Part shown: piece by piece, positions 16,785 to 26,767 of the stretch
Numbering within the stretch: the first letter of the stretch is position 1
Layout: every line of letters begins with the position of its first letter
Source of the DNA: Synergistaceae bacterium
Lineage (GTDB): Bacteria; Synergistota; Synergistia; Synergistales; Aminobacteriaceae
Assembly: GCA_031272035.1 (NCBI GenBank)
Contig: JAISUO010000038.1
Coordinates: forward strand, 1-61,846
Reading direction: 5' to 3'
Length of the DNA stretch: 61,846 nucleotides
Made by a program: the position numbers and the translations under genes
The notes under the pieces: model-generated
Told to the model about the DNA's origin: nothing
Databases searched by the model: none
The model's input: the letters and a program-made list of their open reading frames with translations, nothing else

Positions 16785-19420
16785 GCCCCCAGCGCCGCGT
16801 GAGCCGCAGCCACACGAGCCACCGGCACCCGGAAGGGAGAGCAGCTCACGTAGTTCATGTCGATGGAGCAGCAGAAGGCCACACTGGAGGGGTTGCCGCC
16901 ATGTTCCCCGCATATTCCCACGGAGAGTCCGGGGTTGACCCCGCGTCCCTTTTCCAGAGCAATGCGCATGAGCGCGCCCACGCCGTCGCGGTCCAGCTCG
17001 CTGAAGGGATTTTCTTTAAAAACGCCCTTTTCCACGTACTGGAACAGGAACTTGCCCTCCGCATCGTCCCGGGAATAGCCGAAGGTGGTCTGGGTCAGGT
17101 CGTTGGTTCCAAAGCTGAAGAACTGGGCGAACTCCGCCAGCTGGTCCGCCACGAGAGCGGCGCGGGGCACCTCGATCATGGTCCCCACCAGGTAGTCGAA
17201 CTTCGTCCCCGATTTTTCCATGACCTCGGCGGCGATTTTGTCCGACATTTCCCGGAAGAACTTCATTTCCGCCTTCGTGCCCACCAGAGGAATCATGACC
17301 TCGGGATGAACCTTCACGCCCTCTTTCTTCAATTCGGCAACGGCCTCGAAAATCGCGTGATTCTGCATCTCGAAAATTTCCGGGTACACCATCCCCAGAC
17401 GGCAGCCCCGGAACCCCAGCATCGGGTTTGACTCGTGGAGCTGACGAACCTTCGCCAAAGTCTTCTGCAGACGAGCGGCCTCGGGAGAATCGCTCTTCCC
17501 CTTCTTTTCCAGCGCGCCCAGCTCCTCCAGAAGGTCGGGCTCCTTCGGCATGAACTCGTGCAGCGGCGGGTCCAGAAGGCGGATGATGACGGGAAGGCCC
17601 TCCATCGCCCTGAAGATTTCAACAAAATCCTGCTTCTGCATCACCTTGAGCCGGTCCAGGGCCACAAGGCGCTCTTCCAGAGTGTCGGCCACGATGAGTT
17701 CCTGCACCACGGGCAGGCGGTCGGTGGCCATGAACATGTGCTCGGTCCGGCACAGGCCGATGCCCTTCGCCCCGAACTCTCTGGCGCGCCGGGCGTCCTC
17801 CGGCGTGTCGGCGTTGGCCCAAACCTCCTGCCGCGCGGCTTCGTCCGCCCAGCTCAGAATCTTTTTGAAGTCGTCCCCGAAGGTGGCGTCCACCAGGGGC
17901 ACCTGTCCCGCCAGAACGGTTCCCGAAGTGCCGTCGATGGTGAGGAAGTCGCCTTTTTTGAAGGTCCGGCCACGGGAGGTCAGGGTCTGGGCATCAAGAT
18001 CGATCACCATTTCCTCACATCCGCAGACGGCGGGTTTGCCCATGCCCCGTGCGACCACGGCCGCGTGGCTGGTCATGCCTCCCCGGCTGGTGACCACGGC
18101 GGCCGACGCGAAAAGCCCGTGGATGTCGTCCGGACAGGTTTCAGGCCGGGCCAGGATGACGGTTTGGCCTTCCTTCGCCCACTCCTCGGCCTCGTCGGCG
18201 TCGAAGACCAGAAGCCCCGCTCCCGCGCCGGGAGAAGCCGGAAGCCCCGCGGCTACCACGTCCTTCTTCGCGTCCTTATCCACCTGACGGTGCAGAAGCT
18301 GCTCCACCTGTTCCGGCGAAATGCGGGTCACAGCCGTCTTTTGATCGATCAGGCCCTCGCTCACCATGTCCGTGGCGATTTTCACCGCCGCGGCGGCCGT
18401 CCGCTTCCCCGTGCGGGTCTGAAGGAGATAGAGCTTCCCCCGTTCGATGGTGAACTCGATGTCCTGCATGTCTCTGTAGGATTTTTCGAGCTGACTCGTG
18501 AGTTTGCAAAGTTCTTTGTAGATGTCCGGCATGACCTTTTCCATCTCGCCGATGTGAATGGGGGTGCGAATCCCCGCCACCACGTCCTCGCCCTGGGCGT
18601 TGATCAGAAACTCGCCGTACAGCTTATGGGTACCGTCGGAAGGGCTGCGCGTAAAGCAGACGCCCGTACCGCAGTCGTCTCCCAGGTTGCCGAAAATCAT
18701 GGAGATAATGTTGACGGCCGTCCCCAGGTCGTCGGAAATCTTGTTGATTTTGCGATAGGTAACGGCCCGGGGGATGTTCCAGCTTTTGAACACCGCCTCG
18801 ATGGCCCGGCGAAGCTGAATCCAGGGGTCATTGGGGAACTCCTGCCCCGTAGATTTTTTATAAATTTTCTTAAACTCAGCAACGATTTTCTCCAGCTCAG
18901 GAGCCGGAATTTCGTTGTCAAAAGAGACCTTCAACGTTTTTTTAGAGCTTTCCAGAATATGTTCAAACTGACTGGAATCCACCTCGTCCACCACGTTGCT
19001 GAACATCTGAATGAAGCGGCGGTAGCTGTCGAAAGCGAACCGACGGTTGCCCGACGCGGCGGCCAGTCCCTCCACCGTCGCATCGTTCAGCCCCAGATTC
19101 AGAATCGTCTCCATCATGCCTGGCATGGAAATCGGCGCGCCCGACCGGACAGAGACCAAAAGCGGGTTTTCTCTGTTGCCGAAGCCCTTGCCCGTTTCCT
19201 TTTCCAGACCCGCCACGGAGGATTTTATTCCATCCCAGATCGTATCTATAATTTTGGGGTCCTTCAGATATTTGAGACAGACTTCCGTAGTGATGATGAA
19301 CCCCGGAGGAACCGGAAGTCCGCTGCGAACCATCTCCGCAAGATTGGCTCCCTTGCCTCCCAGAAGGGCTTTCATTTCGGCGTTGCCTTCATTTAAACCA
19401 TAAATGTACTTCTCAGTCAT
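16775..19420 (-). CDS. ppdK: Pyruvate, phosphate dikinase
   Basis: 881 residues, full length for bacterial PPDK. It interconverts pyruvate, ATP and phosphate with PEP, AMP and pyrophosphate, and in anaerobes often runs in glycolysis or gluconeogenesis. The ATP-grasp domain begins LLGGKGANLAEM and holds NPLLVSVRSGAPISMPGMM. The swivelling domain carries the phosphorylated His in GGMTSHAAVVARG. The C-terminal PEP/pyruvate barrel has GLCRTEHMF, NPMLGFRGCRLG, FGTNDLTQTTFGYSRDD and the catalytic Cys in GICGEHGG. All key residues are present. It is monocistronic or last in its unit, with glyS 222 nt upstream and a terminator downstream. Confidence 0.97.
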   Translation of the reverse strand: MTEKYIYGLNEGNAEMKALLGGKGANLAEMVRSGLPVPPGFIITTEVCLKYLKDPKIIDTIWDGIKSSVAGLEKETGKGFGNRENPLLVSVRSGAPISMPGMMETILNLGLNDATVEGLAAASGNRRFAFDSYRRFIQMFSNVVDEVDSSQFEHILESSKKTLKVSFDNEIPAPELEKIVAEFKKIYKKSTGQEFPNDPWIQLRRAIEAVFKSWNIPRAVTYRKINKISDDLGTAVNIISMIFGNLGDDCGTGVCFTRSPSDGTHKLYGEFLINAQGEDVVAGIRTPIHIGEMEKVMPDIYKELCKLTSQLEKSYRDMQDIEFTIERGKLYLLQTRTGKRTAAAAVKIATDMVSEGLIDQKTAVTRISPEQVEQLLHRQVDKDAKKDVVAAGLPASPGAGAGLLVFDADEAEEWAKEGQTVILARPETCPDDIHGLFASAAVVTSRGGMTSHAAVVARGMGKPAVCGCEEMVIDLDAQTLTSRGRTFKKGDFLTIDGTSGTVLAGQVPLVDATFGDDFKKILSWADEAARQEVWANADTPEDARRAREFGAKGIGLCRTEHMFMATDRLPVVQELIVADTLEERLVALDRLKVMQKQDFVEIFRAMEGLPVIIRLLDPPLHEFMPKEPDLLEELGALEKKGKSDSPEAARLQKTLAKVRQLHESNPMLGFRGCRLGMVYPEIFEMQNHAIFEAVAELKKEGVKVHPEVMIPLVGTKAEMKFFREMSDKIAAEVMEKSGTKFDYLVGTMIEVPRAALVADQLAEFAQFFSFGTNDLTQTTFGYSRDDAEGKFLFQYVEKGVFKENPFSELDRDGVGALMRIALEKGRGVNPGLSVGICGEHGGNPSSVAFCCSIDMNYVSCSPFRVPVARVAAAHAALGALK

Positions 19421-19513
19421 TACTGCAAAACCTCCCTCAATAATTTAGCAGAAACTGTCCTTCAACTGCACATCGTTCATTAACATAAAAGACAACGCAA
19501 AAATTATGCGCAC

Positions 19514-19533
19514 CTTCAAATTCCAATTTGAAG
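19514..19533. promoter_or_regulatory. Perfect 20-bp palindrome upstream of ppdK
   Basis: CTTCAAATT-CC-AATTTGAAG, two 9-bp arms around CC, about 95-113 nt upstream of the ppdK start in an otherwise plain AT-rich 222-bp spacer. The symmetry suits a dimeric regulator. No function is shown. Confidence 0.4.
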
Positions 19534-19642
19534 TAAAAGGCCTAAAGTTAGAATAGCTAAAAGCAATGATATTCAAACATTAGCTTCTTCATTAACACTC
19601 AATTGAAAGCAAATTGGTATAAATCAATTCATCTCAAATTTT

Positions 19643-21730
19643 TTAAATCTTTAAGGTCCCCAGATCTCCCACTTTCCTGAAAAGATCGTCACAGCGTTTC
19701 AGAATGGAGAAACGATTGGCGCGAACTTTGTCGTCGGGGTCCATGACCAGCACATCGTCGAAAAATTTCGTGACAACGGGCGACAGCTCGGCCAGAGATG
19801 CCATCAGGGCCTTCCAGTCGTCTTTTTCCAGAGAGGCCGTCACCAGCGGTTCCAACCGGACGATTTCCTCAAAAAGGGCCTTTTCCGGGGGCAGAACCGC
19901 CAGATTCAGATCCACGTCGTCCGATACCGCCTCCGCCTTTTGCAGGATGTTGCGCACCCGAACCGCCGCCGTCACCAGGGGCGCGAACCAGGGCTCTTCC
20001 CTGACGCTGGTCAAAGCCTCCAGAAGGCGCAGAACCTGAAGGGGCCGCTCCTTCGCCACGGAAATCGCAAGGACGGCCAGCTCATGGTCGTATCCCTTTT
20101 CCCGAATCTGCATCAGGAGCCGCTGCTCCATAAAGGCCAGAATACGGTTCAGGGTTTTTTCGTCCACCTCGTTGGAGGCCGCCGAATTTTGCACGGCCGC
20201 GGCCACGTCCACATCCAGTTCCCGTCCCCAGAGGATTTCGTTGATGCAGCGGGCGGCCCGGCGCAGTCCGTAGGGATCCTGCGAACCCGTGGGCTCCAGG
20301 CCGGCCTTGTGGCAGCTCACCACCACGTGGAGACGCTCGGCGAGCCCCAGAATGGCTCCCACGTTGTCCGTGGGAATGGAGTCGGAGGCGTACCGGGGCA
20401 GGTACTGCTCGTAAAGGGCCAGGGCCACCCGAGGGTCCTCGCCGCTCACCCGGGCGTATTCCCGTCCCATGACGCCCTGAAGCTCCGGAAACTCGTAGAC
20501 CATGTGAGTCACCAGGTCCGCCTTGGAAAGCAGCGCCGCCCGCTCCACCAGGGGAGTCAGCTCGGAGAGCCCCAGCCGGGCGCAAAGCCAGCCCGCCAGT
20601 TCCCGGGTCCGCATCACCTTGTCATAAACGGAACCCAGCTTTTCCTGATAAATAATGGTTTTGAGACGATCCACGCAGGAGGACAGGGGATATTTGAGGT
20701 CTTCCTGCCAGAAAAAGGCGGCGTCCTCCAATCGAGCCCGCAGGACGCGCTCGTTGCCTCCCTGGATGGTCTTCATGTCCACGGCGCGGTTGTTGCTGAC
20801 CCCCACAAAGGAGTTCGTCAGCTTTCCTTCCCTGCGCACCGCGAAATATTTCTGATTTTTCTTCATGGAGGTGATCAGCACCTCCTCGGGGAGCTCCAGA
20901 AAACGCTCGTCGAAGGAGCCCGCGAAGGGAACGGGATACTCCACCAGATAAAGATTTTCCTCGATCAGTTCGGGGTCCAGCTCCACGTCGCCGCCGGACT
21001 CGTGCTCCAGAGCGGCGATTCCCGTCAGCAGCTTCTGCTTCCGCTTCTCCTGGTCCAGGATGACGCTGTTGTCGTAGAGCCGGTCCATGTAGCTCCCCAC
21101 GTCCGGGATTTCGATGGTTTTGTTCCCTCTGAAGCGATGTCCGCTGGAACAGCGTCCGCTTTGAACATCTCCATACCGGAAGGGCACAACCTCGGAACCC
21201 ATCAGCGCCACGATCCAGCGTATGGGACGGGCGAAGCGCACTCCCGGATCGCTCCAGTACATATTTTTTGGAAAAACCAGCTTCCCGATAATGGCGGGCA
21301 GCAGTTCCGGAAGCAGAGAAACCACGGGCCTGCCCGCTTCCCGCACTTCCGCGGCGGCGTAATGCACGCCCTCCACGTCCACTTCCTTCAGGGAAGCCAC
21401 GTCCACCCCTTTGCTTTTGGCGAAGCCCTCCGCAGCGCGAGTTGGGTTTCCCACGGGGTCGAAGGCCACGTTCCAGGCCGGCCCTCTGAAGGTGGCCACA
21501 AGATCGTCCTGTTTTCCGGCGACGCCGCGAACCATGAGGGTCATGCGCCGGGGCGTGCCGTAGACCTCCATATCCCGGAAAGAAATCCTCTGGCCGTTGA
21601 ATTGTTCCAGGGCCTGCTCTCTGAACACCCCCATCATGGAGGCGAAAAAGCGGGAGGGGATTTCCTCCGTTCCGATCTCCAGCAGGACGTCCTCGATTTT
21701 TGTATCCTTCGCGTTGTCTTCGGGTTTCAT
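19643..21730 (-). CDS. glyS: Glycyl-tRNA synthetase beta subunit
   Basis: 695 residues, normal for the beta chain of the bacterial alpha2beta2 enzyme. The N-terminus has the hallmark DVLLEIGTEEIPSRF. The central HD-like region includes LPEEVLITSMKKNQKYFAV and FVGVSNN, and the C-terminal part resembles the anticodon-binding domain (FDDVLVMDPDDKVRANRFSILK). The beta chain recognises tRNA-Gly while alpha carries out glycine activation. The start overlaps the glyQ stop codon (ATG begins at the base where glyQ ends), so the subunits are translationally coupled. Confidence 0.97.
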   Translation of the reverse strand: MKPEDNAKDTKIEDVLLEIGTEEIPSRFFASMMGVFREQALEQFNGQRISFRDMEVYGTPRRMTLMVRGVAGKQDDLVATFRGPAWNVAFDPVGNPTRAAEGFAKSKGVDVASLKEVDVEGVHYAAAEVREAGRPVVSLLPELLPAIIGKLVFPKNMYWSDPGVRFARPIRWIVALMGSEVVPFRYGDVQSGRCSSGHRFRGNKTIEIPDVGSYMDRLYDNSVILDQEKRKQKLLTGIAALEHESGGDVELDPELIEENLYLVEYPVPFAGSFDERFLELPEEVLITSMKKNQKYFAVRREGKLTNSFVGVSNNRAVDMKTIQGGNERVLRARLEDAAFFWQEDLKYPLSSCVDRLKTIIYQEKLGSVYDKVMRTRELAGWLCARLGLSELTPLVERAALLSKADLVTHMVYEFPELQGVMGREYARVSGEDPRVALALYEQYLPRYASDSIPTDNVGAILGLAERLHVVVSCHKAGLEPTGSQDPYGLRRAARCINEILWGRELDVDVAAAVQNSAASNEVDEKTLNRILAFMEQRLLMQIREKGYDHELAVLAISVAKERPLQVLRLLEALTSVREEPWFAPLVTAAVRVRNILQKAEAVSDDVDLNLAVLPPEKALFEEIVRLEPLVTASLEKDDWKALMASLAELSPVVTKFFDDVLVMDPDDKVRANRFSILKRCDDLFRKVGDLGTLKI

Positions 21731-22641
21731 CAGGCATTCCCCCCCTGATCGGCGCTGTCGTCCGGTTCTCCAAATTTCCCCATGAAGGGATACCCCATCT
21801 CCTGACGCTGCTTCACGTAACCTTCACAGCAGCGCCCGGCCAGCGCCCGGATTCTGCCGATGTAGCCGGTGCGCTCCGTGACGCTGATGGCGTTTCGGGC
21901 ATCCAGCAGGTTGAAGGCGTGAGAACATTTCAGAACGTAGTCATAGGCCGGCTGAACGAAACCCGCTTCCAGTATCCGGCCCGCTTCCGCCTCGTACATG
22001 TTGAAAAGCTGAAAAAGCATGACCGTATCCGCGATTTCGAAATTATAATGTGAATACTCGATCTCGCTTTTCAAATGGACGTCTCCGTAAGAGAGTTTCC
22101 CCGTCCAGGTCAGATCGTAGACGTTCTCCACTCCCTGAACGTACATGGCGATGCGCTCCAGGCCGTAGGTGATTTCCGCCGGAACCCGCTCCATGTCGAT
22201 TCCGCCCAGCTGCTGAAAATAGGTGAACTGAGTGATCTCCATCCCGTCCAGCCAAACCTCCCAGCCCAGCCCCCAGGCGCCGATCGTCGGGTTCTCCCAG
22301 TCGTCCTCCACAAAACGAATGTCGTGTTCGGCGGGGTCGATTCCCAGCGACACCAGGCTCTGGATATAAAGATCCAGTATGTTGGCGGGAGCGGGTTTGA
22401 TGATAACCTGATATTGATAATAGTGCTGCAGACGGTTCGGATTTTCGCCGTAGCGTCCGTCCGTGGGCCGACGCGAGGGTTCCACATAGGCCACCCGCCA
22501 GGGTTCGGGGCCCAACACCCGAAGGGCCGTGGCGGGGTTCATGGTTCCCGCCCCCACCTCCATGTCGTAGGGCTGTTGCACGGCGCACCCCTGCTCCGCC
22601 CAAAAACGTTCGAGCCTGAAATAAATATCCTGAAAATTCAA
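21730..22641 (-). CDS. glyQ: Glycyl-tRNA synthetase alpha subunit
   Basis: 303 residues from a TTG start at 22641, with GGGGAGG 8 nt upstream. It holds the class II catalytic core: [69 protein letters not shown] contains motif 2, and the [16 protein letters not shown] segment follows. It activates glycine for tRNA charging. It is cotranscribed with glyS. A TATAAT at roughly 22708-22713 on the minus strand may be its -10, but no good -35 is seen. The long quotation of core residues is continuous in the protein from about residue 2 to 70. Confidence 0.97.
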   Translation of the reverse strand: MNFQDIYFRLERFWAEQGCAVQQPYDMEVGAGTMNPATALRVLGPEPWRVAYVEPSRRPTDGRYGENPNRLQHYYQYQVIIKPAPANILDLYIQSLVSLGIDPAEHDIRFVEDDWENPTIGAWGLGWEVWLDGMEITQFTYFQQLGGIDMERVPAEITYGLERIAMYVQGVENVYDLTWTGKLSYGDVHLKSEIEYSHYNFEIADTVMLFQLFNMYEAEAGRILEAGFVQPAYDYVLKCSHAFNLLDARNAISVTERTGYIGRIRALAGRCCEGYVKQRQEMGYPFMGKFGEPDDSADQGGNA

Positions 22642-22775
22642 CCTGTATGCCTCCCCTTAAAACTCTGCAAACAAAATAAAACAAAGCAGAACGGATGAAT
22701 GGTTAATTATATCTCAATTTTTCATATATTTTATCCCCGACGGCCCGCCCACAATGCAACAGGGAGTCGTGTCCT

Positions 22776-23528
22776 TCAGATTTCCTCCAAAAGCCCCTCC
22801 AGGCGACGGGCCGCGTCGTCAAAAAGACGCTTCGGAAAGAGGTCCGGTTCCGGAAGGTCGGGTCGGGTCTCCCGGGCAGCCACAACGGCGGAGGCCTTCA
22901 TTCCGGCGATGACCCGCAGGCCGGCCGTCTCCCCGGGGGAAAGCGCCCATCCGCCCTTTTGGGGAGAACAGTCTTCGCAGCGAAGTCCGTCTTCCGTCCA
23001 AAAGGCCGCCTCCAGCTTTTTTCCGCAGCGAACGCAGAGGGTCAGGTCCGGGGCCAGTCCCCAAAGTTTCAGCCAGCGCCACAAAAAATGAAAATTCACC
23101 ACCTGCACGGGAAATTCCCGCCCCTCGAGGAGCTTCATATCCCAGTACAGGGCCGTCAGGAGGTCGTCCGCACCCTCCTCCTCCGGAAGACGGGCGAGCA
23201 GCAGCTTTGCCCATCGCACCCCCGCAAAAAGGGACTCCGCTCTCCCCCGCAGCTTCAGCAGATCGTCGGCGACGTCCGCGTTTTTGAGGCGAAAGTTGCC
23301 GATTCTGTCCCTGTAGAGGCCAAAACTTCCCCACACCAGAGGCTCCGTGCCGCCGCCAAAACGCACCTTCCCCGAGGCCGCCCCTCCGGCGGAGACCCGA
23401 ATCTTCCCCAGCCCTCTCAAAAAAAGCGTGAGCAGCAGATCTCCCTCTCTCACGACGCGACGATGAAGCACCACGCCCGAGGCTGTTTCGAAGCCCTGCC
23501 GGCCCAGGCCGCGTCCTGTTTCAGCCAT
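22776..23528 (-). CDS. recO: DNA repair protein RecO
   Basis: 250 residues. RecO helps load RecA onto SSB-coated single-stranded DNA and anneals strands in recombinational repair. The N-terminal OB-fold starts ETASGVVLHRRVVREGDLLLTLF, followed by a helical domain. Two CxxC pairs, CVRCGKK and CEDCS, form a zinc site as in RecO of Deinococcus and Bacillus. Order era-recO-glyQS is shared with many Firmicutes and Synergistota. The start ATG lies 35 nt after the era stop. Confidence 0.9.
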   Translation of the reverse strand: MAETGRGLGRQGFETASGVVLHRRVVREGDLLLTLFLRGLGKIRVSAGGAASGKVRFGGGTEPLVWGSFGLYRDRIGNFRLKNADVADDLLKLRGRAESLFAGVRWAKLLLARLPEEEGADDLLTALYWDMKLLEGREFPVQVVNFHFLWRWLKLWGLAPDLTLCVRCGKKLEAAFWTEDGLRCEDCSPQKGGWALSPGETAGLRVIAGMKASAVVAARETRPDLPEPDLFPKRLFDDAARRLEGLLEEI

Positions 23529-23563
23529 GCGTTCGGGTCCCTCGACTCAAAAGCGTTTTGTCA

Positions 23564-24463
23564 TCAGGCATAACCCAGCCTTCGGAGCACCAGGTCCGAC
23601 TGACGCCATCCCGGGGAGACCTTCACCCAGATGTCCAGATACACGGGATGTCCTGTGATTTTTTCGAGTTCGAGTCTCGCTCCCCGGCCGATGTTCTTCA
23701 GCATGTTTCCCTTTTCGCCGATGAGGATGGCCTTCTGCCCTCCGGTCTCCACAATGAGGTTCGCCCGAACGTAGAGTTTTTTCCGGTCCGGATATTCCTC
23801 CGGGCTTTTGTATTCCTCGATTTCCACGGCGGTGCAGTGGGGAACTTCGTCCCGAAGAAGAGACAGCAGCTGACCGCGGATGATTTCCCCCGCGAGAAAA
23901 CGCTCCGTGGTGTCCATGAGAATTTCGGGGTCGTACCAGGGTTCCCCCTGGGGCAAAAAAGGCAGGAGACAGTCGATCAGCTCCCTGACGCCGGTTCCGC
24001 GAAGGGCCGACAGGGTCGCCACTCCGGCGAAGGAACGGGTTTTGCCGTAAAGCTCCAGGGCTCGGGACGCATCGCTCAGGTCACACTTGTTGATCACCAG
24101 AATCACCGGTCGGTCCACTTCTTCCAGTATTCTCAGAACTTCCTGGTCTTCGGGGCTCATCTTCCGGTCGGAGGCGTCCACCAGCCAGCAGATCGCGTCG
24201 GCATTTTCCAGCGCGTCGAAAACGGAATCCGCCAGAAACCGCCCCAGTTTATTTTTGGGAATATGAACTCCCGGCGTGTCCGTAAAAACGATCTGAGCCC
24301 TGTCGTCGTTGTAAATGCATCGCACGGCGTTGCGGGTCGTCTGCGGTTTGGGAGAGACGATGGCCACCCGGCTCTTCAGAAGGGCGTTGACAAGGGAGGA
24401 CTTTCCCGCGTTCGGACGGCCCATGAGAGCGACGACGCCGCACCGCATTATTTTTTCAGACAT
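23564..24463 (-). CDS. era: GTPase Era
   Basis: 299 residues, standard length. Era binds the 3' end of 16S rRNA and helps assemble the 30S subunit. G1 is GRPNAGKSS, G3 is DTPG in FTDTPGVHIPK, and G4 is NKCD. The C-terminal KH domain has GEKGNMLKNIGRGARLEL. It follows cdd by 6 nt and precedes recO, in a block of RNA-maturation and repair genes. Confidence 0.97.
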   Translation of the reverse strand: MSEKIMRCGVVALMGRPNAGKSSLVNALLKSRVAIVSPKPQTTRNAVRCIYNDDRAQIVFTDTPGVHIPKNKLGRFLADSVFDALENADAICWLVDASDRKMSPEDQEVLRILEEVDRPVILVINKCDLSDASRALELYGKTRSFAGVATLSALRGTGVRELIDCLLPFLPQGEPWYDPEILMDTTERFLAGEIIRGQLLSLLRDEVPHCTAVEIEEYKSPEEYPDRKKLYVRANLIVETGGQKAILIGEKGNMLKNIGRGARLELEKITGHPVYLDIWVKVSPGWRQSDLVLRRLGYA

Positions 24464-24469
24464 GGGACC

Positions 24470-24916
24470 TCAATTTTTTTTCATCAGGGAAAAGGTCAGA
24501 GGCAAAAGCAGATCCACCCGCAATATGAGAATCTTTTCAGGCGATTCCAGCACCACGCGGAGATCAGGGTTGAACTCCAGCAGCACCTGCCGGCAGGCCC
24601 CGCAGGGAGGGCAGGGTTCGCCGTTCTCGCCTCCCGTTACGGCGATGACCACGGGATCGAGGTGTCCCGCGACGATCATGGCTCCTACGGCGTTACGTTC
24701 AGCGCAGATACTCATTCCATAGGAGGCGTTTTCCACGTTGCAGCCGGAAAAAACAGAGCCGTCCGATGTCATGAGCGCCGCCCCCACGCGAAATCCGGAA
24801 TAGGGAGCATAAGCGTTCTCCGCCGCCGTTCTGGCTTTTTCAAGCAGTTCTTCCGCGCCGACGCCGGACCGGGGCCACTGAAAATTTTCGGCGTCAGATG
24901 TTCTCGTTTCGCTCAT
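24470..24916 (-). CDS. cdd: Cytidine deaminase
   Basis: 148 residues. It deaminates cytidine and deoxycytidine to uridine forms in pyrimidine salvage. The zinc-site residues are all present: CAERNAVGAM with the catalytic Glu, and PCPPCGACRQV with the two further Cys ligands. AYAPYSGFRVGAAL at the N-terminus is the usual substrate-binding stretch. The start overlaps the stop of the upstream membrane-protein gene by 4 nt (ATGA). Confidence 0.96.
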   Translation of the reverse strand: MSETRTSDAENFQWPRSGVGAEELLEKARTAAENAYAPYSGFRVGAALMTSDGSVFSGCNVENASYGMSICAERNAVGAMIVAGHLDPVVIAVTGGENGEPCPPCGACRQVLLEFNPDLRVVLESPEKILILRVDLLLPLTFSLMKKN

Positions 24917-26208
24917 TGATCTTCCCCCGTACTTTTGGGTTTCCTCGTGAGGCGAAGCAGTTTTATGCGGTGCTCTTCGAGGTCCACCACCCGGATGATC
25001 CAGTCTCCATACTCGAATTCGTCGTTGTCCTCGGGAAACTTGCCCGCCAGAGAAAGCACCAGCCCCGCGATGCTCTCGGCGTCCTCGGAGCGGAAAGGAT
25101 AGTTCAGCGCCTCGCTCAGGTCCTCAAGGCTCATGGTCCCCTGCACGAGATAAGAACCGTCCTCATCCTCCAGAAGGTCGGGCGTTTCCTGGTCGTACTC
25201 GTCCTGAATCTCCCCGACGATCTCCTCCAGCAGGTCCTCCATGGTGACGATGCCGGAAATGCCTCCGTACTCGTCCACCGCCACGGCGATGTGAATGTGA
25301 TCCCTCCGCATGGATTCCAGCAGCTCCACCGTACGAATGCTGTCGGGGACAAATTTGGGTTCACGCATCAGGGAACTCACGGGCTGGTCCAGTTCGGAGG
25401 CCAGAAGGAGCTTCAGAGTGTCCTTGACGTAGAGTATCCCCACAATGTTGTCGGAGTTGTCGTTGTACACGGGAAGGCGGGAGTGGCCGTGTTCGATAAA
25501 AACCTTCATGGCGCTGCCGATGGTTTCCGTGTCCTCCACGGCCACCATATCCACCCTGGGAACCATAATTTCGTAGGCGCGGGTGTCCTCGAAGTCGATG
25601 ATGCCGTGAATCATGCGGCGCTCCATGGCCTCCAGAGCCCCGCTTTCCTCGCCGATGTTGACGACCTGCTCGATTTCCTCCCGGGTGACGAAGGGACTCT
25701 GCCGTTTCAGATCGACCTTGAAAAGCCAGCCGATCCAGTGGACGCTGATCTGCATCAGCCAGGTGAAGGGACAGGCCAGAAAACCCAAAATCCGCAAAAC
25801 CGGCGAAAAAATCAGGAGAATTCGTTCTGAATAAATCATGGCGATGCTTTTCGGCAAAATTTCACCAAAAATAACGATGAAAATCGTCAGGACAGGCACG
25901 ACCCAAATCAGCGCCCCCTGCCCGAAGATATGCAGAGCCAGCGTCGTCGCCAGCGCGCTGGCCCCGATGTTGACGATGTTGTTCGCGATCAGGCACAGGG
26001 TCAGAGCCCTCTGCACGTCGTCGATTATCCACTGCAAAAACGACCGGTAAAACGAATGCGTCTCCTGCAGAGCCAGGAGTTTTCCCCGCCCCGTGGTGGT
26101 AATGGCCGTTTCGGCGGCGCTGCAGCAGGCCGACAGAACCAGCAGAATACCCAGCCACAAAAGGCCCTTCAGCGCGGACAGGAGAGCTCCGTTCAGCACG
26201 CCCTCCAT
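24913..26208 (-). CDS. CorC/HlyC-family membrane protein with CBS domains
   Basis: About 431 residues from ATG 26208, which overlaps the ybeY stop (TGATG) and has GGAGG upstream. An N-terminal DUF21 domain has about four membrane helices (GLLWLGILLVLSACCSAAETAI, ALIWVVPVLTIFIVIFGEILPKSIAM). Two CBS domains follow (MVPRVDMVAVEDTETIGSAMKVFIEHGHSRLPVY and VAVDEYGGISGIVTMEDLLEEIVGEI), then a C-terminal CorC_HlyC domain. Relatives are implicated in magnesium/cobalt export or resistance; haemolysin naming is historical. Its place beside ybeY and phoH matches the ybeZ-ybeY-ybeX (CorC) order of many bacteria, although here it carries the full transmembrane part. Confidence 0.92.
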   Translation of the reverse strand: MEGVLNGALLSALKGLLWLGILLVLSACCSAAETAITTTGRGKLLALQETHSFYRSFLQWIIDDVQRALTLCLIANNIVNIGASALATTLALHIFGQGALIWVVPVLTIFIVIFGEILPKSIAMIYSERILLIFSPVLRILGFLACPFTWLMQISVHWIGWLFKVDLKRQSPFVTREEIEQVVNIGEESGALEAMERRMIHGIIDFEDTRAYEIMVPRVDMVAVEDTETIGSAMKVFIEHGHSRLPVYNDNSDNIVGILYVKDTLKLLLASELDQPVSSLMREPKFVPDSIRTVELLESMRRDHIHIAVAVDEYGGISGIVTMEDLLEEIVGEIQDEYDQETPDLLEDEDGSYLVQGTMSLEDLSEALNYPFRSEDAESIAGLVLSLAGKFPEDNDEFEYGDWIIRVVDLEEHRIKLLRLTRKPKSTGEDQ

Positions 26209-26738
26209 CACCGGGCCCCCTCCGCCGTCCTCAAAACGTCCAGAAGCCTGGTTCGAATGCGATCCTGCCATTCCCACATGGCCGCTTCCTTTTCCGGCGT
26301 GTCATGGTCCTGGGCCAGAAGATGCAAAAAACCATGAGCCAGCATCAGGCACAGGCCCCCTGCGGGAGAAAGACCTTCATGGAGCCGGCCCGCTTCTTCG
26401 GGACAAATCACGATGTCCCCCAGGGGAAGCAGCTCGGGGACCTCCGGCGCCGGAACAAAACGGCCGTCCTCCTCCCACAGGGGAAAGGAAAGAACGTCCG
26501 TCGCCTCGTCCATATTCCGGAAATTTTCATTGATTTCCCGCATGTCCGCTTCACTCGAAAAGGACACGGAAATTTCCGCCACGCCATAACGCTCCGCTTC
26601 CGGGCAGAATAACGTCAGTTCTTCTCCGAAAACTTTTCCAAATTCTCCGATCACGTCCGGACTCAGTAAATCCGTCCATTTCCGCCAACTTTGCGGATCG
26701 CCTTCTTCCGTCGCGTCGACATGCAACAACAGCTTCAC
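26208..26738 (-). CDS. ybeY: Endoribonuclease YbeY (rRNA maturation)
   Basis: About 176 residues. GTG 26738 sits 9 nt after GGAG and is preferred over GTG 26744, which is only 3 nt away. YbeY is a zinc-dependent endoribonuclease acting in 16S rRNA 3' processing and ribosome quality control. The family motif HGFLHLLAQDHD carries the three metal-binding His and the conserved Asp, and DVLSFPLWEE matches the conserved VLSFP. It is in the usual cluster with phoH, pgpH and era. Confidence 0.95.
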   Translation of the reverse strand: MKLLLHVDATEEGDPQSWRKWTDLLSPDVIGEFGKVFGEELTLFCPEAERYGVAEISVSFSSEADMREINENFRNMDEATDVLSFPLWEEDGRFVPAPEVPELLPLGDIVICPEEAGRLHEGLSPAGGLCLMLAHGFLHLLAQDHDTPEKEAAMWEWQDRIRTRLLDVLRTAEGAR

Positions 26739-26767
26739 TGCCACTGACTCCTTCCCAAACGGGCCAT

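Noticed and set aside
17435-19396. 653-codon open frame antisense to ppdK
   Set aside because: Mirror of a certain gene, with no recognised motif and no ribosome site.
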